Of a DNA stretch of 33,328 bases, positions 14,559 to 21,332 are shown piece by piece. Positions within the stretch are counted from its first letter, which is position 1. The number at the start of each line of letters is the position of its first letter. This DNA is from a virus. The translations under genes were made by a program, and so were the position numbers. The stretch covers positions 1-33,328 of IMG/VR virus record IMGVR_UViG_3300028571_000005. One strand, given 5' to 3'. The notes beneath the pieces are model-generated. The model saw only the letters and a program-made list of their open reading frames with translations, was not told where the DNA came from and did not search any database.

Positions 14559-16865
14559 GTGAAGTACACCCAGCAGAGCATCGACGACGTCAAAAGAGCG
14601 TCGTCGATGTCGAACGTTGCGCGAGTGTTTTGCTCCAAGGTGAAGCACGAGACCGGCCCCCACTATTCGGCCGTCTGCTGCTTCCACAAGGACACCCACC
14701 CATCCCTCGACATCGACGACGACAAAGGCGTGTTCCTTTGTCGCGCGTGCGGGGTCGGCGGGGACGCGCTGACGATGATTGAACGCCAGCGAGGTTTCAC
14801 CTTCACCGAGGCCATCCAGGAGCTCTCAACCATCACCGGCGTCCCTCTCGTCGAGGCCGCCCTTGAGACCCCTCGTGTCGTCGCCGAGTGGCACTACCTC
14901 GACGACACCGGCGCACGCGCCTACACCATCCAGCGGTGGGAGCCTGGACGGGGCCGCGATGGCAAGCCGAACGGCAAACGCAAGAGCTACAGTCAGCGCC
15001 TCGCTGACGGTGGGCCGGGCAAGAGCCAGGCGCAGATTCCCTACCGCCTCCCCCAACTCATCGACGCCCGGGGCAGCGGAGCCTTCATCGTCCTCACCGA
15101 GGGCGAGAAAGCCGCCGACGCCGTCGTCGCCCTGGGCATCGTCGCCACCACCTGGGCAGGCGGGACCGGCGCCGTCGGGAATGAGGAGCGGACGACGTGG
15201 ACGCCCGCGTTCGCCGAGCACTTCCGGGGTGCCCATGTTGCGCTCTGGCCCGACAACGACGAGGTTGGCAGGGCTGCGATGACCAAGATTGCCGGCGTCC
15301 TGCACGGGGTCGCTGCCGAGGTCGTGACCATCGCACCCCCGACGCCGGGCAAGGGCGACGACGCCGACGACTGGGTCACCGCCGGCGGGACACGTGAGGG
15401 GCTGCAGGTCCTCATCCTCGAGGCCTGCAAGGCCGCCATGGGGATGGCGGTGACCCCGGCGCCACCGCCCGGCAAGGGGCACGCCGACTACCTCACTGAC
15501 TCGGGCAACGCCGAGCGCTGGGTGAGGATGCACGGGCAGGATTTCCGCTGGCTCGTTGACGAGGGGTGCTGGCTCCACTGGACCGGGGCCTACTGGGAGA
15601 AGGGCGCCGACGCCGCCGCCCTGCACAGCACCAAGGACGTGGCCCGATCGTGGCGCGTCGACATGGCTGCCGAGGCCGACGCCGCGCTGAGGGTCAATAT
15701 CCGCCGGCACGCCGAGAAGTCCGAGGGGCTCGCCCGGCGCTCGGCTATGCTCGCCCTCGCCGCCGCCGAGCCAGGCATCGCCATTCACGCGAGCGAACTC
15801 GACCTTGACGTGTGGTCACTGAACTACCTGAACGGGACGCTCAACCAGCGCACCGGCATCCTCCGCGCCCACGACCGGGCCGACCTCTGCACCCGCATCA
15901 TCCCCATCGCGTTCGACACGACGGCGCTCTGCCCGACGTGGGACGCGTTCCTCGCCCAGGTGATGCCCGACGAACACACCCGCGACTACCTCGGGAAGGT
16001 GCTGGGGTACGCGAGCTGCGGCGCCGTCGTCGAGCACATTTTTCCGGTGTTGTGGGGGCAGACCGGCCGCAACGGGAAGGGCACGCTCATCGAGCTCGTC
16101 TTCGCGGCCCTCGGGCCCTACGCCACCGCGCTCCCGAACGAGGTCATAATCGAGTCACGCCAGGACCCGCACCCCAACATGTTCGCGCAGCTCCTCGGGG
16201 TGAGGTTCGGTGTGGCTGCCGAGCTCCGACCCAGCGACCGCCTCAACGAGGGCATGCTCAAAAAACTAAGCGGCGGGGACACCATCCGCGCGCGGTTCAT
16301 GGGTCGGGAGTTTTTCAGCTTCGCGCCGACACAAAAGCTGTTTTTGCAAACGAACTACAAGCCGCGGGTGAGAGGCGGGGACCCAGCACTGTGGGCCCGC
16401 ATGCGCGTCATTCCATTCGGCGTCTCGTTCGCCGGCCGTGAGGACCTGACGCTCAAGGCCCGCCTGCTCCTCGAGCTGCCCGGCATCTGCGCCTGGCTCG
16501 CTCGCTACTGCCTCGCCTGGCAGCGCGAGGGCCTCACCCCGCCGCAAGAGGTCGTCGAGGCCACCGCCGACTACCGTGAGGAGAGCGACAGGGTGGGCCA
16601 GTTCCTCGCCGAACGCACGACCCCGGCGCCCATGGCCCGCATCCCTGCGGCCGCCCTGTGGAAGGCATTCCGCTCGTGGTGCGAGGATAGGGGCGAGGGC
16701 GCCGGCGCGCAGAACACGTTCGGCGCTGAGGTGCGAGCCAAAGGCGTCGGGACCATGCGCGTAGGTGGCGGGCGCAGGTACGCAGGGATCCTGTTGAGCA
16801 CAGGGACCGCTCCCACCGCTGCCGACGGAGATGACGACGACCAGCCGGACCACTGGAACAGCTGA
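14559..16865 (+). CDS. Primase-helicase (CHC2-Toprim plus P4/D5 SF3 helicase)
   Basis: A 768-residue replication protein joining primer synthesis and DNA unwinding. Seen in order: a CHC2-type zinc site (Cys40, His43, Cys61, Cys64; VCCFH … FLCRACGVGGDAL); a Toprim core with the acidic FIVLTEGEKAADA (Glu181) and WPDNDEVGR (Asp232, Asp234); a D5-N-like middle; and an SF3/P4-family helicase with Walker A GQTGRNGKGT (~500-509, Lys507), the VAAELRPSDRLNEGMLKKLSGG-type region (~552-573) and sensor TNYKP (~598-602). GTG 14559 is used, with AGAGG upstream. It is the only recognisable replication enzyme, so the phage must borrow a host polymerase. Confidence 0.92.
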   Translation: MKYTQQSIDDVKRASSMSNVARVFCSKVKHETGPHYSAVCCFHKDTHPSLDIDDDKGVFLCRACGVGGDALTMIERQRGFTFTEAIQELSTITGVPLVEAALETPRVVAEWHYLDDTGARAYTIQRWEPGRGRDGKPNGKRKSYSQRLADGGPGKSQAQIPYRLPQLIDARGSGAFIVLTEGEKAADAVVALGIVATTWAGGTGAVGNEERTTWTPAFAEHFRGAHVALWPDNDEVGRAAMTKIAGVLHGVAAEVVTIAPPTPGKGDDADDWVTAGGTREGLQVLILEACKAAMGMAVTPAPPPGKGHADYLTDSGNAERWVRMHGQDFRWLVDEGCWLHWTGAYWEKGADAAALHSTKDVARSWRVDMAAEADAALRVNIRRHAEKSEGLARRSAMLALAAAEPGIAIHASELDLDVWSLNYLNGTLNQRTGILRAHDRADLCTRIIPIAFDTTALCPTWDAFLAQVMPDEHTRDYLGKVLGYASCGAVVEHIFPVLWGQTGRNGKGTLIELVFAALGPYATALPNEVIIESRQDPHPNMFAQLLGVRFGVAAELRPSDRLNEGMLKKLSGGDTIRARFMGREFFSFAPTQKLFLQTNYKPRVRGGDPALWARMRVIPFGVSFAGREDLTLKARLLLELPGICAWLARYCLAWQREGLTPPQEVVEATADYREESDRVGQFLAERTTPAPMARIPAAALWKAFRSWCEDRGEGAGAQNTFGAEVRAKGVGTMRVGGGRRYAGILLSTGTAPTAADGDDDDQPDHWNS

Positions 16866-16945
16866 CGGTGTCGTTCGGGTGGCCATCGATGCCGCCATGG
16901 CAGCTGAGCGTCAAAGGTAGGGAATGGTGCGAGGTGACGCGGTGA

Positions 16946-16977
16946 AACGGGGCCCATTCGGGCCCCGTTGCTGTTTT
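16946..16977 (+). terminator. Rho-independent terminator after the primase-helicase
   Basis: AACGGGGCCC (16946-16955) and GGGCCCCGTT (16960-16969) make ten perfect pairs around an ATTC loop, followed by GCTGTTTT. It separates the replication gene from the gene-free control region. Confidence 0.85.
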
Positions 16978-16980
16978 ATG

Positions 16981-17401
16981 GCGTTGCAAAGCCGCATAAT
17001 GGAACGCGTAGATGGTGTGACGCGCTGTGACGCGCTTGTGCGAGGTATCGCTCCAATTGCGAGGGTCCGCTATTCCCCAGCGGAGGCCTTTTCTCAGACC
17101 TCATTTTGTACCAAAACCCCGACAAGTCCGTCACAAAGAGGAAATAAAGGCATCAGATAGCCATATTTTACAGGTGACGGGCTTTCCAGTCACTACAGCA
17201 CAACGAGTCATAGCGTCACACTTTGTAGTGCATTTTCGCCGCATTGGGAAGCCGTTTACGGTTCTGCCTACAGTGTGTGCAATGTAGGACCCCAAACGGC
17301 AACTATGATAGAGACATCGTTTAGAGGTGATGCGCCGATTCGCTGGCTGTATTTTGACATCTGTGTAGTGATGTTCGTAGGGTGAGTGCAGGAGACCACA
17401 A
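16981..17401 (+). other. Gene-free, AT-richer control region; origin candidate
   Basis: About 420 bases without a credible gene and visibly richer in A/T than the rest. It contains a tandem pair of TGTGACGCGC (17016-17035), an inverted GCGTCACAC (17213-17221), further GTGACG/CGTCAC words near 16934, 17130 and 17174, an inverted pair CACTACA (17191-17197)/TGTAGTG (17224-17230), a third TGTAGTG in promoter P3, a second small hairpin TCCGCT/AGCGGA (17066-17084) before CTTTT, and CCTACA/TGTAGG arms at 17267-17288. Position just after the primase-helicase suits a replication origin with iterons plus operators. The function is inferred. Confidence 0.5.
17354..17383 (+). promoter_or_regulatory. Candidate promoter P3 (TTGACA-18-TAGGGT) with internal TGTAGTG
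   Basis: TTGACA (17354-17359), an 18-nt spacer and TAGGGT (17378-17383). A leader of about 12 nt with CAGGAG leads to ATG 17402. The spacer contains TGTAGTG (17364-17370), the word also found twice upstream, which makes it a candidate operator for the ribbon-helix-helix protein encoded directly downstream. Confidence 0.62.
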
Positions 17402-17575
17402 ATGACGCTGAAACGCACCGGGCTCGCCCCCGCAGGAAAAAACCGCACCACCCGATTCACCCTGGAGCAACTCGCGTGGCTGCAAAAGGAGGCCTACGCC
17501 CGGAGCATCACCACCGCCAGCATGCTCCGCGAGCTGGTGGACGACCGACGCCTGGGCAGGACGGTGGCCCGATGA
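17402..17575 (+). CDS. Ribbon-helix-helix (Arc/CopG-type) regulator candidate
   Basis: A 57-residue basic protein with a good ribosome site (CAGGAG). Residues ~16-50 show the ribbon-helix-helix pattern: a short strand TTRFTL, a helix EQLAWLQKEAYAR, a turn, and a second helix TTASMLRELVDD. Such dimers place the strand in the major groove and usually repress their own promoter. It is the first gene after the control region, and TGTAGTG words lie in and above its promoter, so autoregulation or control of early replication is a testable idea. Overlaps the next gene by ATGA. Confidence 0.65.
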   Translation: MTLKRTGLAPAGKNRTTRFTLEQLAWLQKEAYARSITTASMLRELVDDRRLGRTVAR

Positions 17576-17769
17576 CCACGGACAACGGGCCCAGGTGGGT
17601 CCACGACTGCCAGGCCTGCGGGGTCCGCCTCCAAGAGGGTGAGGTCTGCCCGCTCCACGCCCCGGCGACCATCACCCCCGAGGAGCAGGCCCGCCGCGAC
17701 CGGGTGACCGCGGCCATCACCAAATTCCAGAGCAAGCCCGCACCCCCGCCCCGACGGTGGCGCCGATGA
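17572..17769 (+). CDS. Small zinc-ribbon-like protein
   Basis: A 65-residue protein starting with ATGA overlap. It has Cys/His residues in the order C-x2-C … C-x2-H (CQACG … CPLHA, residues ~13-30), which suggests one zinc ribbon, followed by a charged helix and a basic Pro/Arg tail. Probably nucleic-acid or protein binding; no family recognised. Confidence 0.55.
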   Translation: MTTDNGPRWVHDCQACGVRLQEGEVCPLHAPATITPEEQARRDRVTAAITKFQSKPAPPPRRWRR

Positions 17770-18371
17770 CCACCCTCACCGCCCGCATCGACGTCCGCCT
17801 TGGCAAGGGGCAAAACGAGCGCGAGCACCACCGTGTCCGCGCCAACCGAGTGCAGGCAGAGCGGCAGGCGACCGGCCTGGCGCTGTCGTTCGGGGAGTGG
17901 GAGGGCGCCTGCCAGTCCCTGCGCCGGCCTGAACTCGGGGCCCGCGTCACCCTCTGCCGGCCCTTCGTGGCGGTGTCGCTCGACAGCGACAACCTCAGTG
18001 CCGCGTTCAAGGCGCCCCGTGACGCCATCTCGACGTTCCTCGGCGTCGACGACGGGAGCGACCGGCTGCACTGGGTGTACCGGCAGGAGCGCGCCGTCGT
18101 CGTCGGCAAGTCGCAGAAGCCGGGCAAGTCGCGGCCGTCCCTCGACCACGACACCCGCCCGACGGTGCGCATCGAGGTGCTGCCCGTCGAGGACATCGAC
18201 CCGCAGTGCCGGGCCATCCGCATCCTCCGCGCGTTCGCTGAGCGGATGGCAGAGTATGACTGCGATTACGGCGACGGATGCCCACCATTCAGCGGGACAC
18301 GCCACGGTGACTGCATCGGGTGCCTCGCCGGCAGAGCCCTCGCAGAAACCCACGACCAGGAGCAGCCATGA
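17766..18371 (+). CDS. RusA-like Holliday junction resolvase
   Basis: A 201-residue protein; ATG 17766 overlaps the previous stop. The stretch VAVSLDSDNLSAAFKAPRD (~68-86) followed by FLGVDDGSDRLHW (~91-103) matches the RusA pattern, in which conserved Asp residues (here Asp73/75, Asp86, Asp95/96) bind metal and a Lys (82) aids cleavage of four-way junctions. The protein is longer than RusA itself, with an additional Cys-rich C-terminus (CDYGDGCPPF … CIGCLAG) that may bind zinc. It would resolve branched DNA before packaging. Confidence 0.68.
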   Translation: MTTLTARIDVRLGKGQNEREHHRVRANRVQAERQATGLALSFGEWEGACQSLRRPELGARVTLCRPFVAVSLDSDNLSAAFKAPRDAISTFLGVDDGSDRLHWVYRQERAVVVGKSQKPGKSRPSLDHDTRPTVRIEVLPVEDIDPQCRAIRILRAFAERMAEYDCDYGDGCPPFSGTRHGDCIGCLAGRALAETHDQEQP

Positions 18372-18754
18372 CCGACATCAAATCAACCCTCGACGCCGTC
18401 GGTGGCGCCGCAGACACCCTAGCCCGCAACACCTACTCTCGTGGATTCGCCGACGGATACCGAGAGGCGCAAGAAACCATCGACAATGGGCCAATCCGTG
18501 GAGTCGTCGAGGACATCGCTGACATGGTTGCCGCCAAGAACGCCGCCGAGCGCCGCGAGTCAGAGCTCGGCCTGCAGGTCGTCGCGCAAGCGGCGCGGCT
18601 GAGGCTGGCGGATGGGCTCTACCAGTGCCTGCTCGGGTGCCATCGATGCGGCTGTCAGCACCCCGCCTGCAGCTGGTGTCGTGACGATGGTGACATCCGT
18701 GACGCCCTCGCCGCCTGGGACGCCGTGCCGGGTGACCAAGGGGGTGAGGGATGA
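18368..18754 (+). CDS. Hypothetical Cys-rich protein
   Basis: A 128-residue protein starting at ATG 18368, overlapping the resolvase stop, with AGGAG upstream. A helical N-terminus (~1-85) is followed by a Cys/His cluster CLLGCHRCGCQHPACSWC (~87-104), enough for a zinc site. No family recognised. Confidence 0.52.
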   Translation: MTDIKSTLDAVGGAADTLARNTYSRGFADGYREAQETIDNGPIRGVVEDIADMVAAKNAAERRESELGLQVVAQAARLRLADGLYQCLLGCHRCGCQHPACSWCRDDGDIRDALAAWDAVPGDQGGEG

Positions 18755-19008
18755 GGTCATTCTGTCAAATCCACGTCTCTGAATACGCAGACCCAGAGGC
18801 CAACTGCCGAGAATGCGACGTGCAACGCGAGATGGAGGCCTGCTGGATGCGTGCCGAAGCCGCCGCCACCGCCCGCGCGGAGAAGGCGGAGGGCCACGTC
18901 GGACGCATCATCGACGCAGTCGACTGCCAGATGAAAGCGACCGGTCTGCCACACGACCTCGTGCCCGACATCACCACCGCCATCAACTACGTCGCAGGTG
19001 CCAAATGA
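18751..19008 (+). CDS. Small hypothetical protein with N-terminal Cys/His cluster
   Basis: An 85-residue protein starting with ATGA overlap. Residues 5-23 hold C-x2-H … C-x2-C (CQIH … CREC), a possible zinc ribbon, followed by an Ala/Glu-rich helix and a short C-terminal region. No family recognised. Confidence 0.52.
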   Translation: MRSFCQIHVSEYADPEANCRECDVQREMEACWMRAEAAATARAEKAEGHVGRIIDAVDCQMKATGLPHDLVPDITTAINYVAGAK

Positions 19009-19445
19009 CCGATAAACAGCCATACATCGGTGGCATTCTCCGCTGTGACGTCTGCCAGCACGAGGGCTGCTATGCCGCCCACAAACTCGGGCCAATGTGG
19101 CTTGCCAAGGGAATGCCGTGCGCCCGCTGTGGCCTGCCACAGTGCGTGTGGGACGATGTCCGCCACTTCGCCACCGAAGACGACGCTGTGGCCTACGCAT
19201 CGTCTCTCGACGTCAACGAACCAGAACCACCAAAGGCCATGCACGAGCGCCACGAGGCGGACGCGCTCGCCCTGCGGTCTGCGCTGGCCAGGGTGGTCGA
19301 GGTGGAGGCGCTGGCCCACTGGGCCGCCAAGAGCCATACGGAGATGGCGGAGCTCGCCAAGCGAGACCTCGAGAACATGGCCAAGTTGCGGGCTGAAAAC
19401 GAGCGCCTCACAGCCGAACTCGCGACGGCACGGGGGCAATCATGA
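19005..19445 (+). CDS. Hypothetical protein: zinc-ribbon start, coiled-coil end
   Basis: A 146-residue protein starting at ATG 19005 (ATGA overlap). The first ~50 residues carry C-x2-C … C-x2-C pairs (CDVCQHEGC … CARCGLPQC), resembling a double zinc ribbon. Residues ~80-145 form a long charged helix ending LRAENERLTAELATARGQ, a clear leucine-zipper-like coiled coil that suggests a dimer. The stop codon lies in the loop of a terminator. Probably a DNA- or RNA-binding early protein; family unknown. Confidence 0.55.
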   Translation: MTDKQPYIGGILRCDVCQHEGCYAAHKLGPMWLAKGMPCARCGLPQCVWDDVRHFATEDDAVAYASSLDVNEPEPPKAMHERHEADALALRSALARVVEVEALAHWAAKSHTEMAELAKRDLENMAKLRAENERLTAELATARGQS

Positions 19446-19466
19446 TGGTGCCCCGGGCTTTCTTTT
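19433..19466 (+). terminator. Probable rho-independent terminator
   Basis: GGGGCA (19433-19438) and TGCCCC (19449-19454) form six pairs around a 10-nt loop that includes the upstream stop codon. The T-rich tract TTTCTTTT (19459-19466) follows four bases later. The stem is shorter than in the other terminators. It separates the resolvase operon from packaging. Confidence 0.55.
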
Positions 19467-19473
19467 GGCGCCC

Positions 19474-19502
19474 ACGACAACCACGACCCGATGCGGCATA
19501 GT
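19474..19502 (+). promoter_or_regulatory. Candidate late promoter P4, leaderless type
   Basis: ACGACA (19474-19479, four of six matches), a 17-nt spacer and CATAGT (19497-19502), the same -10 hexamer as P2. Exactly seven bases separate it from ATG 19510, so the mRNA would begin at or beside the start codon. No Shine-Dalgarno sequence precedes the gene. Confidence 0.55.
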
Positions 19503-19509
19503 CGATGCA

Positions 19510-19899
19510 ATGGCTACACGCCGCGACATTTTCGACACGGGCGTCAAACCGCCCAAGCCGTCGACACCCAAACCAACCGCAGACGTCCCCGAGGACGCCT
19601 GGGTTCCTCGTGCACCAGCCGACGGAGATGGCGCCGAGAAAACGTTCGATGAGGCCGCTGACGACATCCAGCGGCTGACATCCGCGAACCGGGCGAACTA
19701 CGTCTACGAGCTGGAGATGCTGGCCACGGCCTGGCGGAAGGACCTGTCGCTGGCCGCCACATCCGCGCGAGCTGTGATGCAACTGATTGCGCTGGCCGGC
19801 GGTGGACCTGAGAAGCGCCCACGTCCGCCGCTCGACCCGGGCGACGGGGCTGACACCGACGTCCCCGAGTGGACCCCGCGAGTCCGCCGTGATGAATGA
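19510..19899 (+). CDS. Probable small terminase subunit
   Basis: A 129-residue protein directly before the large terminase, the usual position of the DNA-recognising packaging subunit. The N-terminal ~45 residues are Pro-, Thr- and Asp-rich and look disordered. Residues ~45-100 are helical (DDIQRLTSANRANYVYELE … TSARAVMQLIALAG) and may form the oligomerising core. No clear helix-turn-helix is visible. It has no ribosome site; ATG follows a -10-like hexamer by 7 nt. Assignment rests on order, size and helical core. Confidence 0.6.
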   Translation: MATRRDIFDTGVKPPKPSTPKPTADVPEDAWVPRAPADGDGAEKTFDEAADDIQRLTSANRANYVYELEMLATAWRKDLSLAATSARAVMQLIALAGGGPEKRPRPPLDPGDGADTDVPEWTPRVRRDE

Positions 19900-21256
19900 G
19901 GTCAAGCGGGCGTCCCTCGAGTTGAACGAGGGGCAGATAGACATCGTCGACGACACCACCTCCCGCATCATCGTTGCCGAGGGTGGGTATCGAGGCGGGA
20001 AAACATTCGGGCTCGCGTGCAAAGCCCTCGACCTCGCGCGCCGCAACAGCAAGCCCGTCGTGTTTGGCGCCCCGACGTGGCCAATGGTCGAGCAGGTGTT
20101 CATCGACACGCTGCGGGACGTGTGCGCGATGATGCGAATCTCATTCACCTGGAATGCCCACCAGAAAACCGCAACTGTCTACCGCCGTCACCCCCGCCGC
20201 ATCATCTGCCGCTCGCTCGACAACCCCCGCAGCGCCGAGGGTTTGACGTCGTCGTCGGCCATCATCGACGAATGGGAGCTGTGTCACCCGCAGGCAATCA
20301 AAACGGTGAACGCTCGAATCACGAGCGGCAACGTCACCCAGCTCGTCCTCGGCGGCACTCCTGAGGGATTCGGCCCGGCCTATGACCTCATCCTGAAAAG
20401 CCCAGCCCCGACGACGACGGTGGTCAAGTTGCCCACCATCGGGAACGCGCACAACCTCCGCGACGACTACCTCGAATCGCAAAGGAGCGTGCTCGATGAG
20501 ACGGAGCAGGCCGAGAAGCTCGACGGGGTGAGGCAGCAGAAAGGTGGGCTCGTTTACCGGCGCCTCGTTCGCTCGACGACGTTTGGCATGCGATGCATCC
20601 ACCCCGACGAAATCGTCGACCTGGAGATGTGGTGCGATTTCAACGTGGGTGCCCAATGCTGGTACCTCGTCGAGGTGCATCGGGCGACCAAGCGATTCCA
20701 CGTTGTGCTGGAAATGGTCGGGTATGACGTCGACACCGACCAGCACGCGGCACGTGTCGCCGGGTACATCGCTGAATACCTCACCCGCCGCAGCAAATCG
20801 AAACGCCGTGTCGACGCCGACGACGTCCGCAGAATGAATCTCCGCGCACCATGCGACGCCAGCGGGCGCAATCGCGGGGCTCTCGGGTCCCACGCCACGG
20901 TGCTGACGGGGCATGGGTTTCGCCCGCTCTATTCGACGAAGGGCAACCCCGACGTCGAGGACCGCGTGCTGTCGGTCAACGTCGCAATGGGCCAGCGGCG
21001 CCTGACCATCGACGAGGCCGCCTGCCCATTTCTCACCCGCGCTCTCACCCAGCAGGGCCGCGACCCATCAGGCGCACCGGCCAAAAACAAAGACCCGCGT
21101 AACGACCTCTCGGGCCCGGTCGACGCCATCGGGTACGGGGTTTTCTGGCACAGCCCGGTGTTCAGGTACCGGGTCAATGCCACCACGGACCCCGCTGAGG
21201 AGTTTGCCCGCGAGGTGCGCGAGCGCGAGGAGCGGTTGTCAGACGTCGTCCGGTGA
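19892..21256 (+). CDS. Large terminase subunit (packaging ATPase-nuclease)
   Basis: A 454-residue motor that cuts concatemers and pumps DNA into proheads. Seen: Walker A GGYRGGKT (31-38, Lys37), Walker B AIIDE (Asp126, Glu127), the coupling motif LGGTPEG (~153-159), and an RNase H-like nuclease with acidic residues at MWCDFN (Asp249), CDASG (Asp322) and GPVDAIGYG (Asp411). ATG 19892 is in frame and overlaps the small subunit by 8 bp; the ATG four bases later is out of frame. Length is typical. Confidence 0.92.
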   Translation: MNEVKRASLELNEGQIDIVDDTTSRIIVAEGGYRGGKTFGLACKALDLARRNSKPVVFGAPTWPMVEQVFIDTLRDVCAMMRISFTWNAHQKTATVYRRHPRRIICRSLDNPRSAEGLTSSSAIIDEWELCHPQAIKTVNARITSGNVTQLVLGGTPEGFGPAYDLILKSPAPTTTVVKLPTIGNAHNLRDDYLESQRSVLDETEQAEKLDGVRQQKGGLVYRRLVRSTTFGMRCIHPDEIVDLEMWCDFNVGAQCWYLVEVHRATKRFHVVLEMVGYDVDTDQHAARVAGYIAEYLTRRSKSKRRVDADDVRRMNLRAPCDASGRNRGALGSHATVLTGHGFRPLYSTKGNPDVEDRVLSVNVAMGQRRLTIDEAACPFLTRALTQQGRDPSGAPAKNKDPRNDLSGPVDAIGYGVFWHSPVFRYRVNATTDPAEEFAREVREREERLSDVVR

Positions 21257-21316
21257 CGGTGTCCACGCCATCGCTCGTCGTCGTGCCGCCGCTGCCTATG
21301 CGCTTGACACCTGACC

Positions 21317-21325
21317 TGCTAGTGT
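21317..21325 (+). promoter_or_regulatory. Candidate late promoter P5, extended -10, leaderless type
   Basis: TGC-TAGTGT is an extended -10 (TGn plus TAnnnT). Seven bases separate TAGTGT (21320-21325) from ATG 21333, the same spacing as P4 and P6, with no Shine-Dalgarno sequence. A TTGACA lies at 21304-21309 but only ten bases upstream, out of register for a -35; it may be an operator or chance. Confidence 0.45.
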
Positions 21326-21332
21326 GCTGCGC

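Noticed and set aside
16994-17000. CATAAT as a -10 element near 16995
   Set aside because: No acceptable -35 at 16-18 bp and no leader or gene follows; it lies directly behind a terminator.
16924-17287. Two plus-strand open frames (from 16924 and 17027) after the primase-helicase
   Set aside because: The first runs through a strong terminator hairpin; both cross the repeated GTGACG words and lack ribosome sites and protein-like composition.
17131-17460. A 109-residue open frame on the minus strand over the control region
   Set aside because: It covers promoter P3 and the start of the ribbon-helix-helix gene, has no ribosome site, and its composition is unlike the phage's proteins. No other gene is on the minus strand.
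21304-21325. TTGACA and TAGTGT as a normal -35/-10 pair before the portal gene
   Set aside because: They are only ten bases apart. I keep the TAGTGT as an extended -10 and treat the TTGACA as unexplained.
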